From Candidatus Merdivicinus faecavium (lineage in GTDB: Bacteria; Bacillota; Clostridia; Oscillospirales; Ruminococcaceae), in NCBI GenBank assembly GCA_018716285.1, contig DVKD01000040.1:1-33868 (forward strand): 33,868 nt of DNA, read 5' to 3'. Within the stretch, counting starts at the first letter, position 1, and each line of letters begins with the position of its first letter. The position numbers and the translations under genes were made by a program. Shown here in pieces: positions 1 through 7,375 of this stretch. Under the pieces are notes generated by a model that saw nothing but the letters and a program-made list of their open reading frames with translations, was not told the DNA's origin and made no database searches.

Positions 1-69
1 CTGAGATGGAGCAATAACCAAAGAACGACACCAATCAAACGAAAAATACAAGCTGATCCCGATACCAGG

Positions 70-609
70 ATGCTTTCCCGGTATTGGGATTTTTTATATA
101 ACTGCTGCCTGAAAATGCAGCGCGGTTCTTTAGTCGTGCAGTTTACCCGCATGGTGAAGGATAAAGAATTTCCTCTGAATCCGGACGATTTTCAAACGAG
201 CAGCAAAGGACAGGTTGCGGGGCTTGGCGGTCCGAATTTGAAGAAGATCCTAAAAGAACACGGCATTACTCAGCAGCTTTCCTCAGAAGGAGGAAGAACC
301 AGCCGCGGCAGCATGGGGCTGATGATTAAGTATGTGGATTTCCTGAATGCATGGAACGCGGAAGAGCCTGTTGATTTTTCCGTTGTCGAGGATTTTTGGG
401 CCGAACAGGTACGCGAATACTTCAGAAACCAGCCGTTTATTTTAACTGCCGACACTTCCAAAACAATCGGCGCGAATCTGGACGAACTGTTCGAGCAGGC
501 GAAGAAGCGTCAAAAACAGAATCCCGGCACCCAATATCTGGGCACGGTGCTGCAGCACCTTGTTGCGGCGAAGCTTTGCTTAAGTCAGCATCCCTCAGCA
601 TTTCTATGA
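70..609 (+). CDS. DUF4928-like restriction-associated protein, 3'-truncated
   Basis: The protein resembles the N-terminal half of DUF4928 proteins, which are commonly found beside cytosine methyltransferases in restriction-modification loci; this assignment is from memory of the family. Recognisable parts are the GQVAGLGGPN segment (about residues 48-57), the EGGRTSRGSMGLM block (about 73-85), and a C-terminal LGTVLQHLVAAKL segment (about 157-169). In full-length relatives I recall a further domain of roughly 100 residues after this last segment; here the frame ends within about 10 residues, so the gene is probably a fragment. The frame is open upstream to the window edge and the ATG at 70 has no good ribosome site, so the true start may lie outside the window. 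No methyltransferase is visible. The function is probably lost. Confidence 0.55.
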   Translation: MLSRYWDFLYNCCLKMQRGSLVVQFTRMVKDKEFPLNPDDFQTSSKGQVAGLGGPNLKKILKEHGITQQLSSEGGRTSRGSMGLMIKYVDFLNAWNAEEPVDFSVVEDFWAEQVREYFRNQPFILTADTSKTIGANLDELFEQAKKRQKQNPGTQYLGTVLQHLVAAKLCLSQHPSAFL

Positions 610-862
610 TTCATTCCGTTTTTTCTTCCTTTTTCGTGTCTGTTTTTTCGGGAAGGGCACAATCTAAGAGGCATCCAACAGTTTTGCCGGCAGGACCTCT
701 GACAGGTCAAGGAAAGCGGCGTGCGGCAAATCCTGCGATGAAGGAAACTCCGAGCGGCGGTACGGCGCAGCATGGCGATTCTGCTGCTCAAATGCAGGAC
801 GGTTTGAACCTGGCCCCGCTATGAACTGCGGGCAAACACCAAATTCAGGGCCTAAACTATAT

Positions 863-891
863 GGTCTGTGCAGGTTTGCACAGGCCTTTTT
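863..891 (+). terminator. intrinsic terminator
   Basis: A 9-bp stem (863-871 with 878-886, one G-U pair) closes a 6-nt loop and is followed by five T residues (887-891). It would stop transcription from the DUF4928-like fragment before the cas operon. Confidence 0.65.
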
Positions 892-1054
892 CTGCTCCCC
901 CAGATTGGAGCGCAGTATTGTAAAGAAAAGCTGAAAGATTCTGCGCATATTAAGCCTGAATCCAATCCGCAGCAGGCGGTGCGCCAAATTTCAAGGCCCG
1001 CTCCATCGACAGTTCGAAACATTTATGACATTACCAAAGAATGCATTTTGCTGC

Positions 1055-1083
1055 TTGAAGCAATAAGGCGACCGTGATATAAT
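1055..1083 (+). promoter_or_regulatory. sigma-A promoter of the cas operon
   Basis: TTGAAG (1055-1060), a 17-bp spacer and a perfect TATAAT (1078-1083). The predicted start near 1090 gives cas3 an untranslated leader of about 145 nt. No other promoter of this quality is seen before cas3, so it probably drives the whole operon and the mini-array. Confidence 0.7.
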
Positions 1084-1234
1084 AAAATCGACAAAAATCT
1101 CATCATTCATTGCCATATTCAATGCTGTATGTATCATTTTTTTCTTTCGGCAGTTCACAGCGCATGAAGCGCTTGATAAAAACAAATGGAGCTTTCATTT
1201 CATCACGATGGCTCAGCCGTATAGGAGAACTATC

Positions 1235-3628
1235 ATGACTTACCCTGCGCATATCCGGGCCGCCGATAACGGATCCTTTGAAGTTCAGCCCGTACAGGAA
1301 CACTGCCGCAGTACCGCAGAAATCGCAAAAGGATGTTTGCAGGGAATCCATCTCGGCGAGGCCGGATACCTTGCGGGGCTGCTCCACGATATGGGAAAAT
1401 TTACGGTTTCTTTCAAAACACATCTGGAAAATTCTGCGGCGGGAAAAGCGGTCCGGCCGGGCTCTGTCATTCACACCCACGGGGCGGCCCGTTTTTTTCT
1501 GGAAGAGTTCCACAATGCCGATGCGTTTTCCTCATTTGAGGACATGACCGCCGAACTGCTGGCCTATGCGTCCAGCGCCCACCACGGGTTGTACGACTGT
1601 GTGGACCAGCAGCACCATTCCGGCTTTTTGCATCGCTTACAGTGGGATGAAAAGCTGTATCGGGAAGCCAGCAAAGAATTTCTGGAACAGTGTGCGGATA
1701 AAAAGGAACTGCGCGCACGTTTTGCGCAGGCCCAGCAGGAGCTCCGCCCCGTTTATGAATGGGCAAACCGTCAGGTCAACCAAGACAACACCGAGCTTTA
1801 TTTCCATTTGGGCCTGCTGGCACGATTGCTCCTTTCTTCGGTGATCCAGGGTGACCGCCAGGATACGGCGCAGTTTATGAATCACATCAGCCCGCCTGTT
1901 TTGCCGGAACCCGGGCCGGTTATCTGGGAACGGCTGCTCCAGCGGGTGGAAAAGAAACTGGACGCTTTGCCGGCCCAAACCCCTGTTCAGCGCGCCCGAA
2001 GGGAAATTTCCTGCCGGTGCCGGAAGGCCGGTGAACTGAATGGCGGTATCTGCCAGCTCCATGTCCCAACCGGCGGAGGGAAAACCCTCAGTTCTCTCCG
2101 CTATGCCCTGGCCCATGCCGCCCGGCACCAGAAATCCCGAATCGTTTTTACTTCCCCCCTTTTAACGATCCTGGAGCAAAACGCCGCGGTGCTGCGGGAA
2201 TTTCTCCAGGAGAATGACCTGGTTTTAGAACACCATTCCAATGTGGTGCAGGAAAAGCGCGGGCCGGATAAACTGGACCCGCATGAGCTCATGGCGGAAA
2301 GCTGGGACGCGCCCATCATTGTCACCACCCTTGTTCAGCTTCTCGACGCCCTATTTTCCGGGAAGACCAGCTGCATCCGCCGCTTCCAGGCCCTCTGCAA
2401 CTGCGTATTGGTTATAGATGAGGTGCAGACTGTCCCGCCCCGAATGATGACCCTTTTTAACCTGGCTCTCAACTTTCTTGCCAATGTCTGCGGCGCCACC
2501 ATCATCCTCTGCTCCGCCACCCAGCCTTGCTTTGACCGGGCGGAGCATCCCCTCCCGGGAACGCCGGAATTGGTCCCTTACACGCCTGAACTGTGGGCGC
2601 CTTTTAAGCGGACCCGCCTGATTGACGCCGGGAGCCGGCGTCTGGAGGAGATCCCGGACTTTATCCGGGAAAAGCTGCGGGAAACGGACAGCCTGCTGAC
2701 AGTCTGCAACACCAAACAGCAGGCCCGTTTCCTCTGCCAGCAGATGAAAGATTCCGGCGGCCTGTCCTGTTTCCACCTTTCCGCCGCCATGTGCCCGGGG
2801 CACCGGAGAGATACTCTGGCGCATATAGAACAGGCGCTGAACAACAGCCGCAAGGACGGCAAAAAGGTCCTCTGTATCGCCACCCAGCTCATTGAATCGG
2901 GGGTCGACATCTCCTTCGGCTGCGTCATCCGGCTGGCGGCGGGGATGGACAACGCGGTCCAGGCTGCGGGCCGCCGCAACCGGAACGGGGAATCTCCCGT
3001 CCCTTCCCCTGTTTTTCTGCTGAATTGCAGCGATGAGAACCTGGGCATGCTGCCGGAAATCCAGGCTGCCAAAACGGCTTCCCTGCAGCTGCTCTCGGCG
3101 TTTCATGAACATCCGGAAGAGTTCGGCAGTGATTTGTCCTCCCCCCAGTGCATTTCCCGCTATTACCAGAATTTATACGGGGGGATGCTGCCCGGGGCCC
3201 AGGACGATCCGACTGGCGAGGGAATGACCCTTTTCGACCTTCTGTCGGTCAACGACAAATATGCCGCCGGCCAGCCGGGCTTTGAACGCTTCGGGCTGCA
3301 TCAGGCCTTTGCCCTGGCGGGCCGCCAATTCCAGGTGTTCAGCCAGGAAACCACGGATATCCTGGTCCCCTACGGAGAAGGCGAGGCCCTGATTGCGGAG
3401 CTTTGCGCCTCCCGGACGCGGTATGAGCCGGGGCTGCAAAAGGAGCTTTTGGACCGGGCAAAGCCGTTTGCGATTTCCGTTTACCGGTTCCAGAGGGAGC
3501 AGTTGGAGCGGCAGGGCGGCCTTATGTCCTTGCTTGACGGAACGATCCTGGCCTTGGACCCTGCTTTTTACGACGCGGAGACCGGGCTGACTCCCGAACC
3601 GGGCAGCGACCGCTATTTGGAGGTGTGA
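1235..3628 (+). CDS. cas3: CRISPR-associated helicase-nuclease Cas3 (type I-C)
   Basis: Cas3 is the effector recruited by Cascade to nick, unwind and degrade target DNA. An N-terminal HD nuclease domain shows the HD pair at residues 51-52 (GLLHDMGK) and downstream histidines in THGAARFF and SSAHHGLYD. The superfamily 2 helicase core follows with Walker A PTGGGKT, Walker B VIDEVQ, motif III CSATQP, the ATQLIESGVDISF motif and the arginine motif QAAGRRNRNGE. At 797 residues it is full length for I-C. The ATG at 1235 is chosen over the in-frame ATG at 1208 because AGGAGA at 1223-1228 is correctly spaced only for 1235. The stop is two bases before the cas5c start, indicating one operon. No inactivating change was seen in the motifs. 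Confidence 0.95.
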   Translation: MTYPAHIRAADNGSFEVQPVQEHCRSTAEIAKGCLQGIHLGEAGYLAGLLHDMGKFTVSFKTHLENSAAGKAVRPGSVIHTHGAARFFLEEFHNADAFSSFEDMTAELLAYASSAHHGLYDCVDQQHHSGFLHRLQWDEKLYREASKEFLEQCADKKELRARFAQAQQELRPVYEWANRQVNQDNTELYFHLGLLARLLLSSVIQGDRQDTAQFMNHISPPVLPEPGPVIWERLLQRVEKKLDALPAQTPVQRARREISCRCRKAGELNGGICQLHVPTGGGKTLSSLRYALAHAARHQKSRIVFTSPLLTILEQNAAVLREFLQENDLVLEHHSNVVQEKRGPDKLDPHELMAESWDAPIIVTTLVQLLDALFSGKTSCIRRFQALCNCVLVIDEVQTVPPRMMTLFNLALNFLANVCGATIILCSATQPCFDRAEHPLPGTPELVPYTPELWAPFKRTRLIDAGSRRLEEIPDFIREKLRETDSLLTVCNTKQQARFLCQQMKDSGGLSCFHLSAAMCPGHRRDTLAHIEQALNNSRKDGKKVLCIATQLIESGVDISFGCVIRLAAGMDNAVQAAGRRNRNGESPVPSPVFLLNCSDENLGMLPEIQAAKTASLQLLSAFHEHPEEFGSDLSSPQCISRYYQNLYGGMLPGAQDDPTGEGMTLFDLLSVNDKYAAGQPGFERFGLHQAFALAGRQFQVFSQETTDILVPYGEGEALIAELCASRTRYEPGLQKELLDRAKPFAISVYRFQREQLERQGGLMSLLDGTILALDPAFYDAETGLTPEPGSDRYLEV

Positions 3629-3630
3629 AC

Positions 3631-4365
3631 ATGTCAAAACCAATCCACCCGAACATCGTGGAATTTCAGGTGAGCGGGGATTACGCCCTGTTCAGCGACC
3701 CCATCACCCGGGTAGGCGGCGAAAAATGCAGCTATCAGGTCCCCACCTATGAGGCGCTGAAAGGGATCCTGGCTTCCATTTACTGGAAACCCACCCTGAT
3801 TTGGTACGTTGACGCCGTGCGGGTCATGGAACCAATCCAGACGGAGGCCAAGGGCATCCGCCCCATTCAATACAGCGGGAAAAACGATCTGGCCTATTAT
3901 ACGTACCTAAAACACGTCCGCTACCGGGTCCGGGCTCACTTCGAGTGGAACGACAACAGACCGGAACTGGCCGCCGACCGGAACGAACACAAACATCACA
4001 ACATCGCCTGCCGGATGATCCAAAAAGGCGGGCGGCGGGATATTTTCCTGGGCACCCGGGAGTGCCAGGGGTATGTGGAGCCTTGCGCATTCGACAGCGA
4101 ACCCGGCGCGTACGCTTCCACCCCGCAGCTGAGCTTCGGGCTCATGTACCACGGCCTCACCTACCCCGATGAAGCCTACTCGGCGGAAACCAAAGGGAAA
4201 ATGACCGCCAATTTCTGGTACCCGGTGATGAAAAACGGCGTCATCTCCTTTCTGCGGCCGGAGGAATGCCCCCTGCATAAGCCTTTGCGGGAGATGGAGA
4301 TGAAACCGTTTGGTTCTGACCGGAATAATTTCTCCGGTTTATCCGAATTTGAAGGGGGCGAGTAA
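3631..4365 (+). CDS. cas5c: Cas5c (Cas5d), crRNA-processing endonuclease of type I-C Cascade
   Basis: In type I-C systems Cas5 replaces Cas6: it cuts the repeat RNA and stays on the 5' handle as a Cascade subunit. Tyr51 (SIYWKP) and the pair Lys121-His122 (NEHKHHN) have the same 70-residue separation as the catalytic Tyr46 and Lys116-His117 of the characterised Bacillus halodurans protein, so the active site looks intact. The protein is 244 residues, normal for the family. The ATG at 3631 is preferred over GTG 3625 because the site TTTGGAGG (3616-3623) sits 7 bases upstream. Two bases separate it from cas3, and its stop abuts the cas8c ATG. Confidence 0.94.
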   Translation: MSKPIHPNIVEFQVSGDYALFSDPITRVGGEKCSYQVPTYEALKGILASIYWKPTLIWYVDAVRVMEPIQTEAKGIRPIQYSGKNDLAYYTYLKHVRYRVRAHFEWNDNRPELAADRNEHKHHNIACRMIQKGGRRDIFLGTRECQGYVEPCAFDSEPGAYASTPQLSFGLMYHGLTYPDEAYSAETKGKMTANFWYPVMKNGVISFLRPEECPLHKPLREMEMKPFGSDRNNFSGLSEFEGGE

Positions 4366-6189
4366 ATGGGGCTGCTGCAAAAAGCGGTGGAAACCTACGA
4401 CGCCCACAGTCAGCTCATCGGAAAGGAAATCGAAGGACACCAGATGCTTGTCCCGGTTTCCCACATCCTGACGGGTGCGGATTTGGAGATCACGCTGGAA
4501 CGGGACGGCCGCTTTTCCTCCGCCAGATTGGTGGACAAAAAGGAGCCGAAAATCCCGATTCCCGCCACGGAGGAGTCCGCCGGAAGAACCAGCGGAGACT
4601 GCGCCCACCCCTTGTGCGACAAACTCTGCTACCTGGCCCCCTATAACCAGAAGAAGCACCGCCTCTATGTGGAACAGCTCACGCGCTGGGCGGAATCGGC
4701 CTGCTCCCACCCCATGCTGCTCCCGATTCTGACGTACATCGAGGGCGGGACGATCCTCGCTGATTTATCGGATTGCGGGCTGATTACCCTGAATAACAAG
4801 GGGATTCCCACCCAGGACGGATTGCTGGTGCGCTGGCGGGTTCACGGGATCGTCACGCCGAAGGATGGCTGCTGGCAGCAGCAGTCCCTGTTTGAAGCCT
4901 TTCAAAACTGGTATGCAAGCTGCCAAAGCGGGCGGGAGAAGAATCTTTGCATGGTAACCGGGGAGGATACGGTCCCCGCAAAACAGCATCCCAAGGGGAT
5001 CATTCCCATTAATGGCAGCGCCAAGCTCATCTCCGCCAATGACCAATCCGGCTTTACCTTCCGCGGGCGCTTTACCGAGGAATCCCAGGCCGCCACCGTC
5101 GGCTATCTGGCCTCGCAGAAGGCCCACAGCGCCCTGCGCTGGCTGGCGGCGGAGCAGGGGGCTTCCGCCTCTTTCGGCGGGCGGGTATTCCTGTGCTGGA
5201 ACCCCCAGGGAAGGCGCGTCTGCCATGCCGCCGGCCCTTTCGGGGACCCCAGCAAGGTTATCGCAAAACCCAGCGATTACCGCCAGGAATTGCGCAGCAT
5301 GCTGATGGGGTACCGCAGCGAGCTCCCGGAACAGGACAGCGGCGTCGTCATCGCCGCCTTTGACGCGGCCACCACCGGCCGGCTGTCCCTCACCTATTAT
5401 AACGAGCTCATGGGCAGCGATTATCTGAAACGCCTTCACCATTGGGACAACCATTGCTGCTGGTTTTTTGGGCGGGACCATAAAATCCAGTCGCCGCCTT
5501 TGTGGAAAATCATCAGCTGCGCTTACGGGACGCAGATCGGACAGGGAAGAGACGCCAAATTCAAGACAGACGGAAAGGTTATGGCGCAGCAGATGCAGGC
5601 TCTGATTTCCTGCCGGGTGGACGGCGCTCCCCTCCCCTTCAGCCTGATCAAAGCCCTGGTAAACCGCGCTTCTTCCCCCCAGGCCTATGAGGTATCTGTC
5701 TGGGAGTCGATTCTTTCCACCGCTTGCGCCGTAATTCAAAAATACCGGTACGACCGTTATCAGGAGGAATGTGATATGGATCTGAACCCGGAAAAGGCGG
5801 ACCGCAGCTATCAGTACGGCCGCTTGCTGGCTGTATTGGAGAAAGCGGAGCGCGATACCTATTCCAATGGCGAAACCAGGGAGCCCAATGCAATTCGGAT
5901 GCAGTCTGTATTCAGCCGCCGGCCCCTGTACGCCGCAAAGATCATGGAAGACCAGCTGGAGCGGGCCTATTTTCCCCGCCTGTCCCCCGGTTCCAGGAGC
6001 TATTATAAAAAGCTCATCGGGGAAATCATGGAACAGATTTACGCCTACCCCAAATCCCAGTGGAACGCCCCTTTAGGCGAAACCTATCTCATGGGCTATT
6101 ATCTCCAGCGCAATGAATTGTACAAATCCAAAAAGAATCCCAAAAGTGAGGAGGAACCTTCTGATGAGCGCTTTGCAGAACAAAATTGA
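4366..6189 (+). CDS. cas8c: Cas8c (Csd1), large subunit of type I-C Cascade
   Basis: Cas8c recognises the PAM and holds the DNA target in type I-C Cascade. The 607-residue product matches the Csd1 family in length and layout: an N-terminal half with AKLISANDQSGFTF and YLASQKAHSALRWL segments, a central SYRxEL / AAFDAATTGRLS region, and an alpha-helical C-terminus that includes ALVNRASSPQAYE. The ATG directly follows the cas5c stop, with a G-rich ribosome site inside the end of cas5c. The last 26 bases overlap cas7c. The C-terminal helical part is probably also made separately as Cas11c from the internal start at 5776. No frameshift was seen. Confidence 0.93.
   Translation: MGLLQKAVETYDAHSQLIGKEIEGHQMLVPVSHILTGADLEITLERDGRFSSARLVDKKEPKIPIPATEESAGRTSGDCAHPLCDKLCYLAPYNQKKHRLYVEQLTRWAESACSHPMLLPILTYIEGGTILADLSDCGLITLNNKGIPTQDGLLVRWRVHGIVTPKDGCWQQQSLFEAFQNWYASCQSGREKNLCMVTGEDTVPAKQHPKGIIPINGSAKLISANDQSGFTFRGRFTEESQAATVGYLASQKAHSALRWLAAEQGASASFGGRVFLCWNPQGRRVCHAAGPFGDPSKVIAKPSDYRQELRSMLMGYRSELPEQDSGVVIAAFDAATTGRLSLTYYNELMGSDYLKRLHHWDNHCCWFFGRDHKIQSPPLWKIISCAYGTQIGQGRDAKFKTDGKVMAQQMQALISCRVDGAPLPFSLIKALVNRASSPQAYEVSVWESILSTACAVIQKYRYDRYQEECDMDLNPEKADRSYQYGRLLAVLEKAERDTYSNGETREPNAIRMQSVFSRRPLYAAKIMEDQLERAYFPRLSPGSRSYYKKLIGEIMEQIYAYPKSQWNAPLGETYLMGYYLQRNELYKSKKNPKSEEEPSDERFAEQN
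5776..6189 (+). CDS. cas11c: Cas11c small subunit, internal in-frame product of cas8c
   Basis: Characterised type I-C systems make the Cascade small subunit Cas11 from an internal start near the 3' end of cas8c. Here an ATG at 5776 (Met471 of Cas8c) is preceded by a perfect AGGAGG (5762-5767) with 8-bp spacing, in the middle of a coding region where such a site has no other reason to exist. The product would be 137 residues beginning MDLNPEKADRSYQYGRLL, about 15-16 kDa and mostly helical, as expected for Cas11. It shares frame and stop with cas8c. That the internal site is used is inferred from the ribosome site and from established biology of the subtype. Confidence 0.75.
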   Translation: MDLNPEKADRSYQYGRLLAVLEKAERDTYSNGETREPNAIRMQSVFSRRPLYAAKIMEDQLERAYFPRLSPGSRSYYKKLIGEIMEQIYAYPKSQWNAPLGETYLMGYYLQRNELYKSKKNPKSEEEPSDERFAEQN

Positions 6190-7012
6190 CTTTGTGGCCC
6201 TGGTTTCTGTCACAATGGCCAACGCCAACGGCGACCCGCTGAACGGGAACCGTCCCCGCACCGACTACAACGGGTTCGGCGAAATCTCCGACATGTGCAT
6301 CAAGCGCAAAATCCGCAACCGGATGCAGGATATGGGCCACCGGATTTTCGTGCAGTCGAATGACCGATGCGACGACGGCTTTCAGAGTTTGATCGAGCGG
6401 GCCTCCACCGTCATGAAGAATGTCAGGGACCGGGATGAATACGCACTGGCGGCCTGTGAAACCTGGCTGGACGTCCGCACCTTTGGCCAGCTTTTTGCCT
6501 TTAAGGACGCAAAAGGGGTGTCCTGCGGCGTAAGGGGGCCTGTTTCCATTCATCAGGCTGTCAGCCTTTCCCCGGTGGAGATCGAGTCCATGCAGATCAC
6601 CAGAAGCGTCAATGGGGAAAAGAAAGAAAAAAGCGGCGACCGCGCCTCCGATACGATGGGCATGAAGCATTTCGTCCGCTTTGGCCTGTATGAAATCAAG
6701 GGCTCCATCAACGTCCAGCTGGCGGAAAAAACCGGTTTTTCTTATGAAGACGCGATGGTCATAAAAGAATGCCTGCGCACCCTCTTTGTCAACGACGCTT
6801 CGTCCGCGCGGCCGGACGGTTCGATGGAGGTGGTCAAGCTCTTCTGGTGGGAGCACAGCTACAAGGACGGCCAGTATTCCTCCGCCAAGGTCCACCGCTC
6901 CGTGAAGGCCGCCCTCAAACCGGGTGTCGAGATTCCTTCCCGGATGGAGGACTACATCATTTCAGCGGAGCCTTTGGAGGGACTGGAACCGGAAATTTTG
7001 GAGGGAGATTAG
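6164..7012 (+). CDS. cas7c: Cas7c (Csd2), backbone subunit of type I-C Cascade
   Basis: Cas7 polymerises along the crRNA spacer to form the Cascade backbone. The 282-residue protein has the family signature NGDPLNGNRPRTD near residues 22-34, a GxFGxLF-like segment (DVRTFGQLFAF), GPVSIHQAVSLSPVE, and the C-terminal KLFWWEHSYKDGQYSSAKVHRSV block. The ATG at 6164 has the ribosome site GAGGAGGAA (6148-6156). An upstream ATG in the same frame (6113) lies well inside cas8c and lacks a site. The gene overlaps the cas8c end by 26 bases. In complete I-C operons cas4 would follow immediately; here the repeat relic starts 22 bases after the stop. Confidence 0.94.
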   Translation: MSALQNKIDFVALVSVTMANANGDPLNGNRPRTDYNGFGEISDMCIKRKIRNRMQDMGHRIFVQSNDRCDDGFQSLIERASTVMKNVRDRDEYALAACETWLDVRTFGQLFAFKDAKGVSCGVRGPVSIHQAVSLSPVEIESMQITRSVNGEKKEKSGDRASDTMGMKHFVRFGLYEIKGSINVQLAEKTGFSYEDAMVIKECLRTLFVNDASSARPDGSMEVVKLFWWEHSYKDGQYSSAKVHRSVKAALKPGVEIPSRMEDYIISAEPLEGLEPEILEGD

Positions 7013-7034
7013 GTCTCATATAAATATTTCTGCT

Positions 7035-7119
7035 GTCGCTCCCCACATGGGGCGTGGATTGAAATTCATACCAGATGCGCGGGTCGATGAGCTGACTGTG
7101 TCGTTCCTCAAACGGGGCG
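7035..7119 (+). CRISPR. collapsed type I-C CRISPR array: one repeat, one spacer, degenerate terminal repeat
   Basis: The 31-nt element at 7035-7065 begins GTCGCTCCCC and ends GTGGATTGAAAT, the type I-C repeat form, oriented with the cas genes. After a 34-nt unique segment (7066-7099, normal I-C spacer length), positions 7100-7119 match the first 20 repeat bases at 16 of 20 positions, then similarity stops, as is typical of a last repeat. The intact repeat keeps the last 11 bases that would form the crRNA 5' handle. Its hairpin is short: four C-G pairs around ACAT, with the distal arm apparently two bases shorter than the usual 32-33-nt I-C repeats. No leader and no cas4, cas1 or cas2 are present. 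An automated array finder would probably miss it. Confidence 0.8.
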
Positions 7120-7129
7120 CCTGCCGCCG

Positions 7130-7335
7130 CTCTTCACAATATCCGAGCATGAGGAAACCGGCGATGGCGTCCTCCGCAAGATTGCAAAAGGGTAGCCGGT
7201 GTCCCGGCAGGCATAAGCCTGCGCCAGCGCGTGTGCGGTGGAAGAGACAAAGCCGCTTTGCGATGGGAAAACCTTGCGCTGCAAAACCTCTTCCAGATTG
7301 TCTTTTGCAATTTCTTTCAGTTTTACCGGCATCAT
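7130..7335 (-). pseudogene. GNAT-family N-acetyltransferase remnant, frameshifted and truncated
   Basis: Reading leftwards from the ATG at 7335, with an AAAGGA site about 9 bases upstream, the frame gives MMPVKLKEIAKDNLEEVLQ and then AHALAQAYACRDTGYPFAI, like the start of BltD/spermidine-acetyltransferase-type GNAT proteins. After YPFAI (about 7180) the sense shifts to another frame, giving LAEDAIAGFLMLGYCEE, the expected next beta strands. This is a one-base indel. Similarity ends near 7130, right at the degenerate repeat, so the acetyl-CoA-binding part is gone. It lies downstream of the MFS gene on the same strand. The boundary at 7130 is approximate. Confidence 0.65.
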
Positions 7336-7375
7336 CGCGCGCCATCCTTTGCCGTTTGGGGCAAATCCGCATTTC

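Larger units (their letters stand above)
610..1207. other. gene-less stretch between the DUF4928-like fragment and cas3
   Basis: About 600 bp without a convincing gene. Open frames exist on both strands but show no recognisable domain, have no ribosome sites, and run through the terminator at 863-891. The stretch holds that terminator, the cas3 promoter at 1055-1083 and a 5' leader of about 145 nt. It may be debris of the lost downstream half of the restriction locus, but no similarity could be recognised by eye. Confidence 0.5.

Noticed and set aside
7013-7034. CRISPR leader between cas7c and the repeat
   Set aside because: Twenty-two bases are too few for a functional I-C leader; it may be a spacer tail or a deletion scar.
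7016-7372. Minus-strand open frame of 118 codons covering the CRISPR relic
   Set aside because: Only its middle part (AGFLMLGY) is meaningful, as the shifted continuation of the acetyltransferase pseudogene; the rest is translated repeat and spacer.
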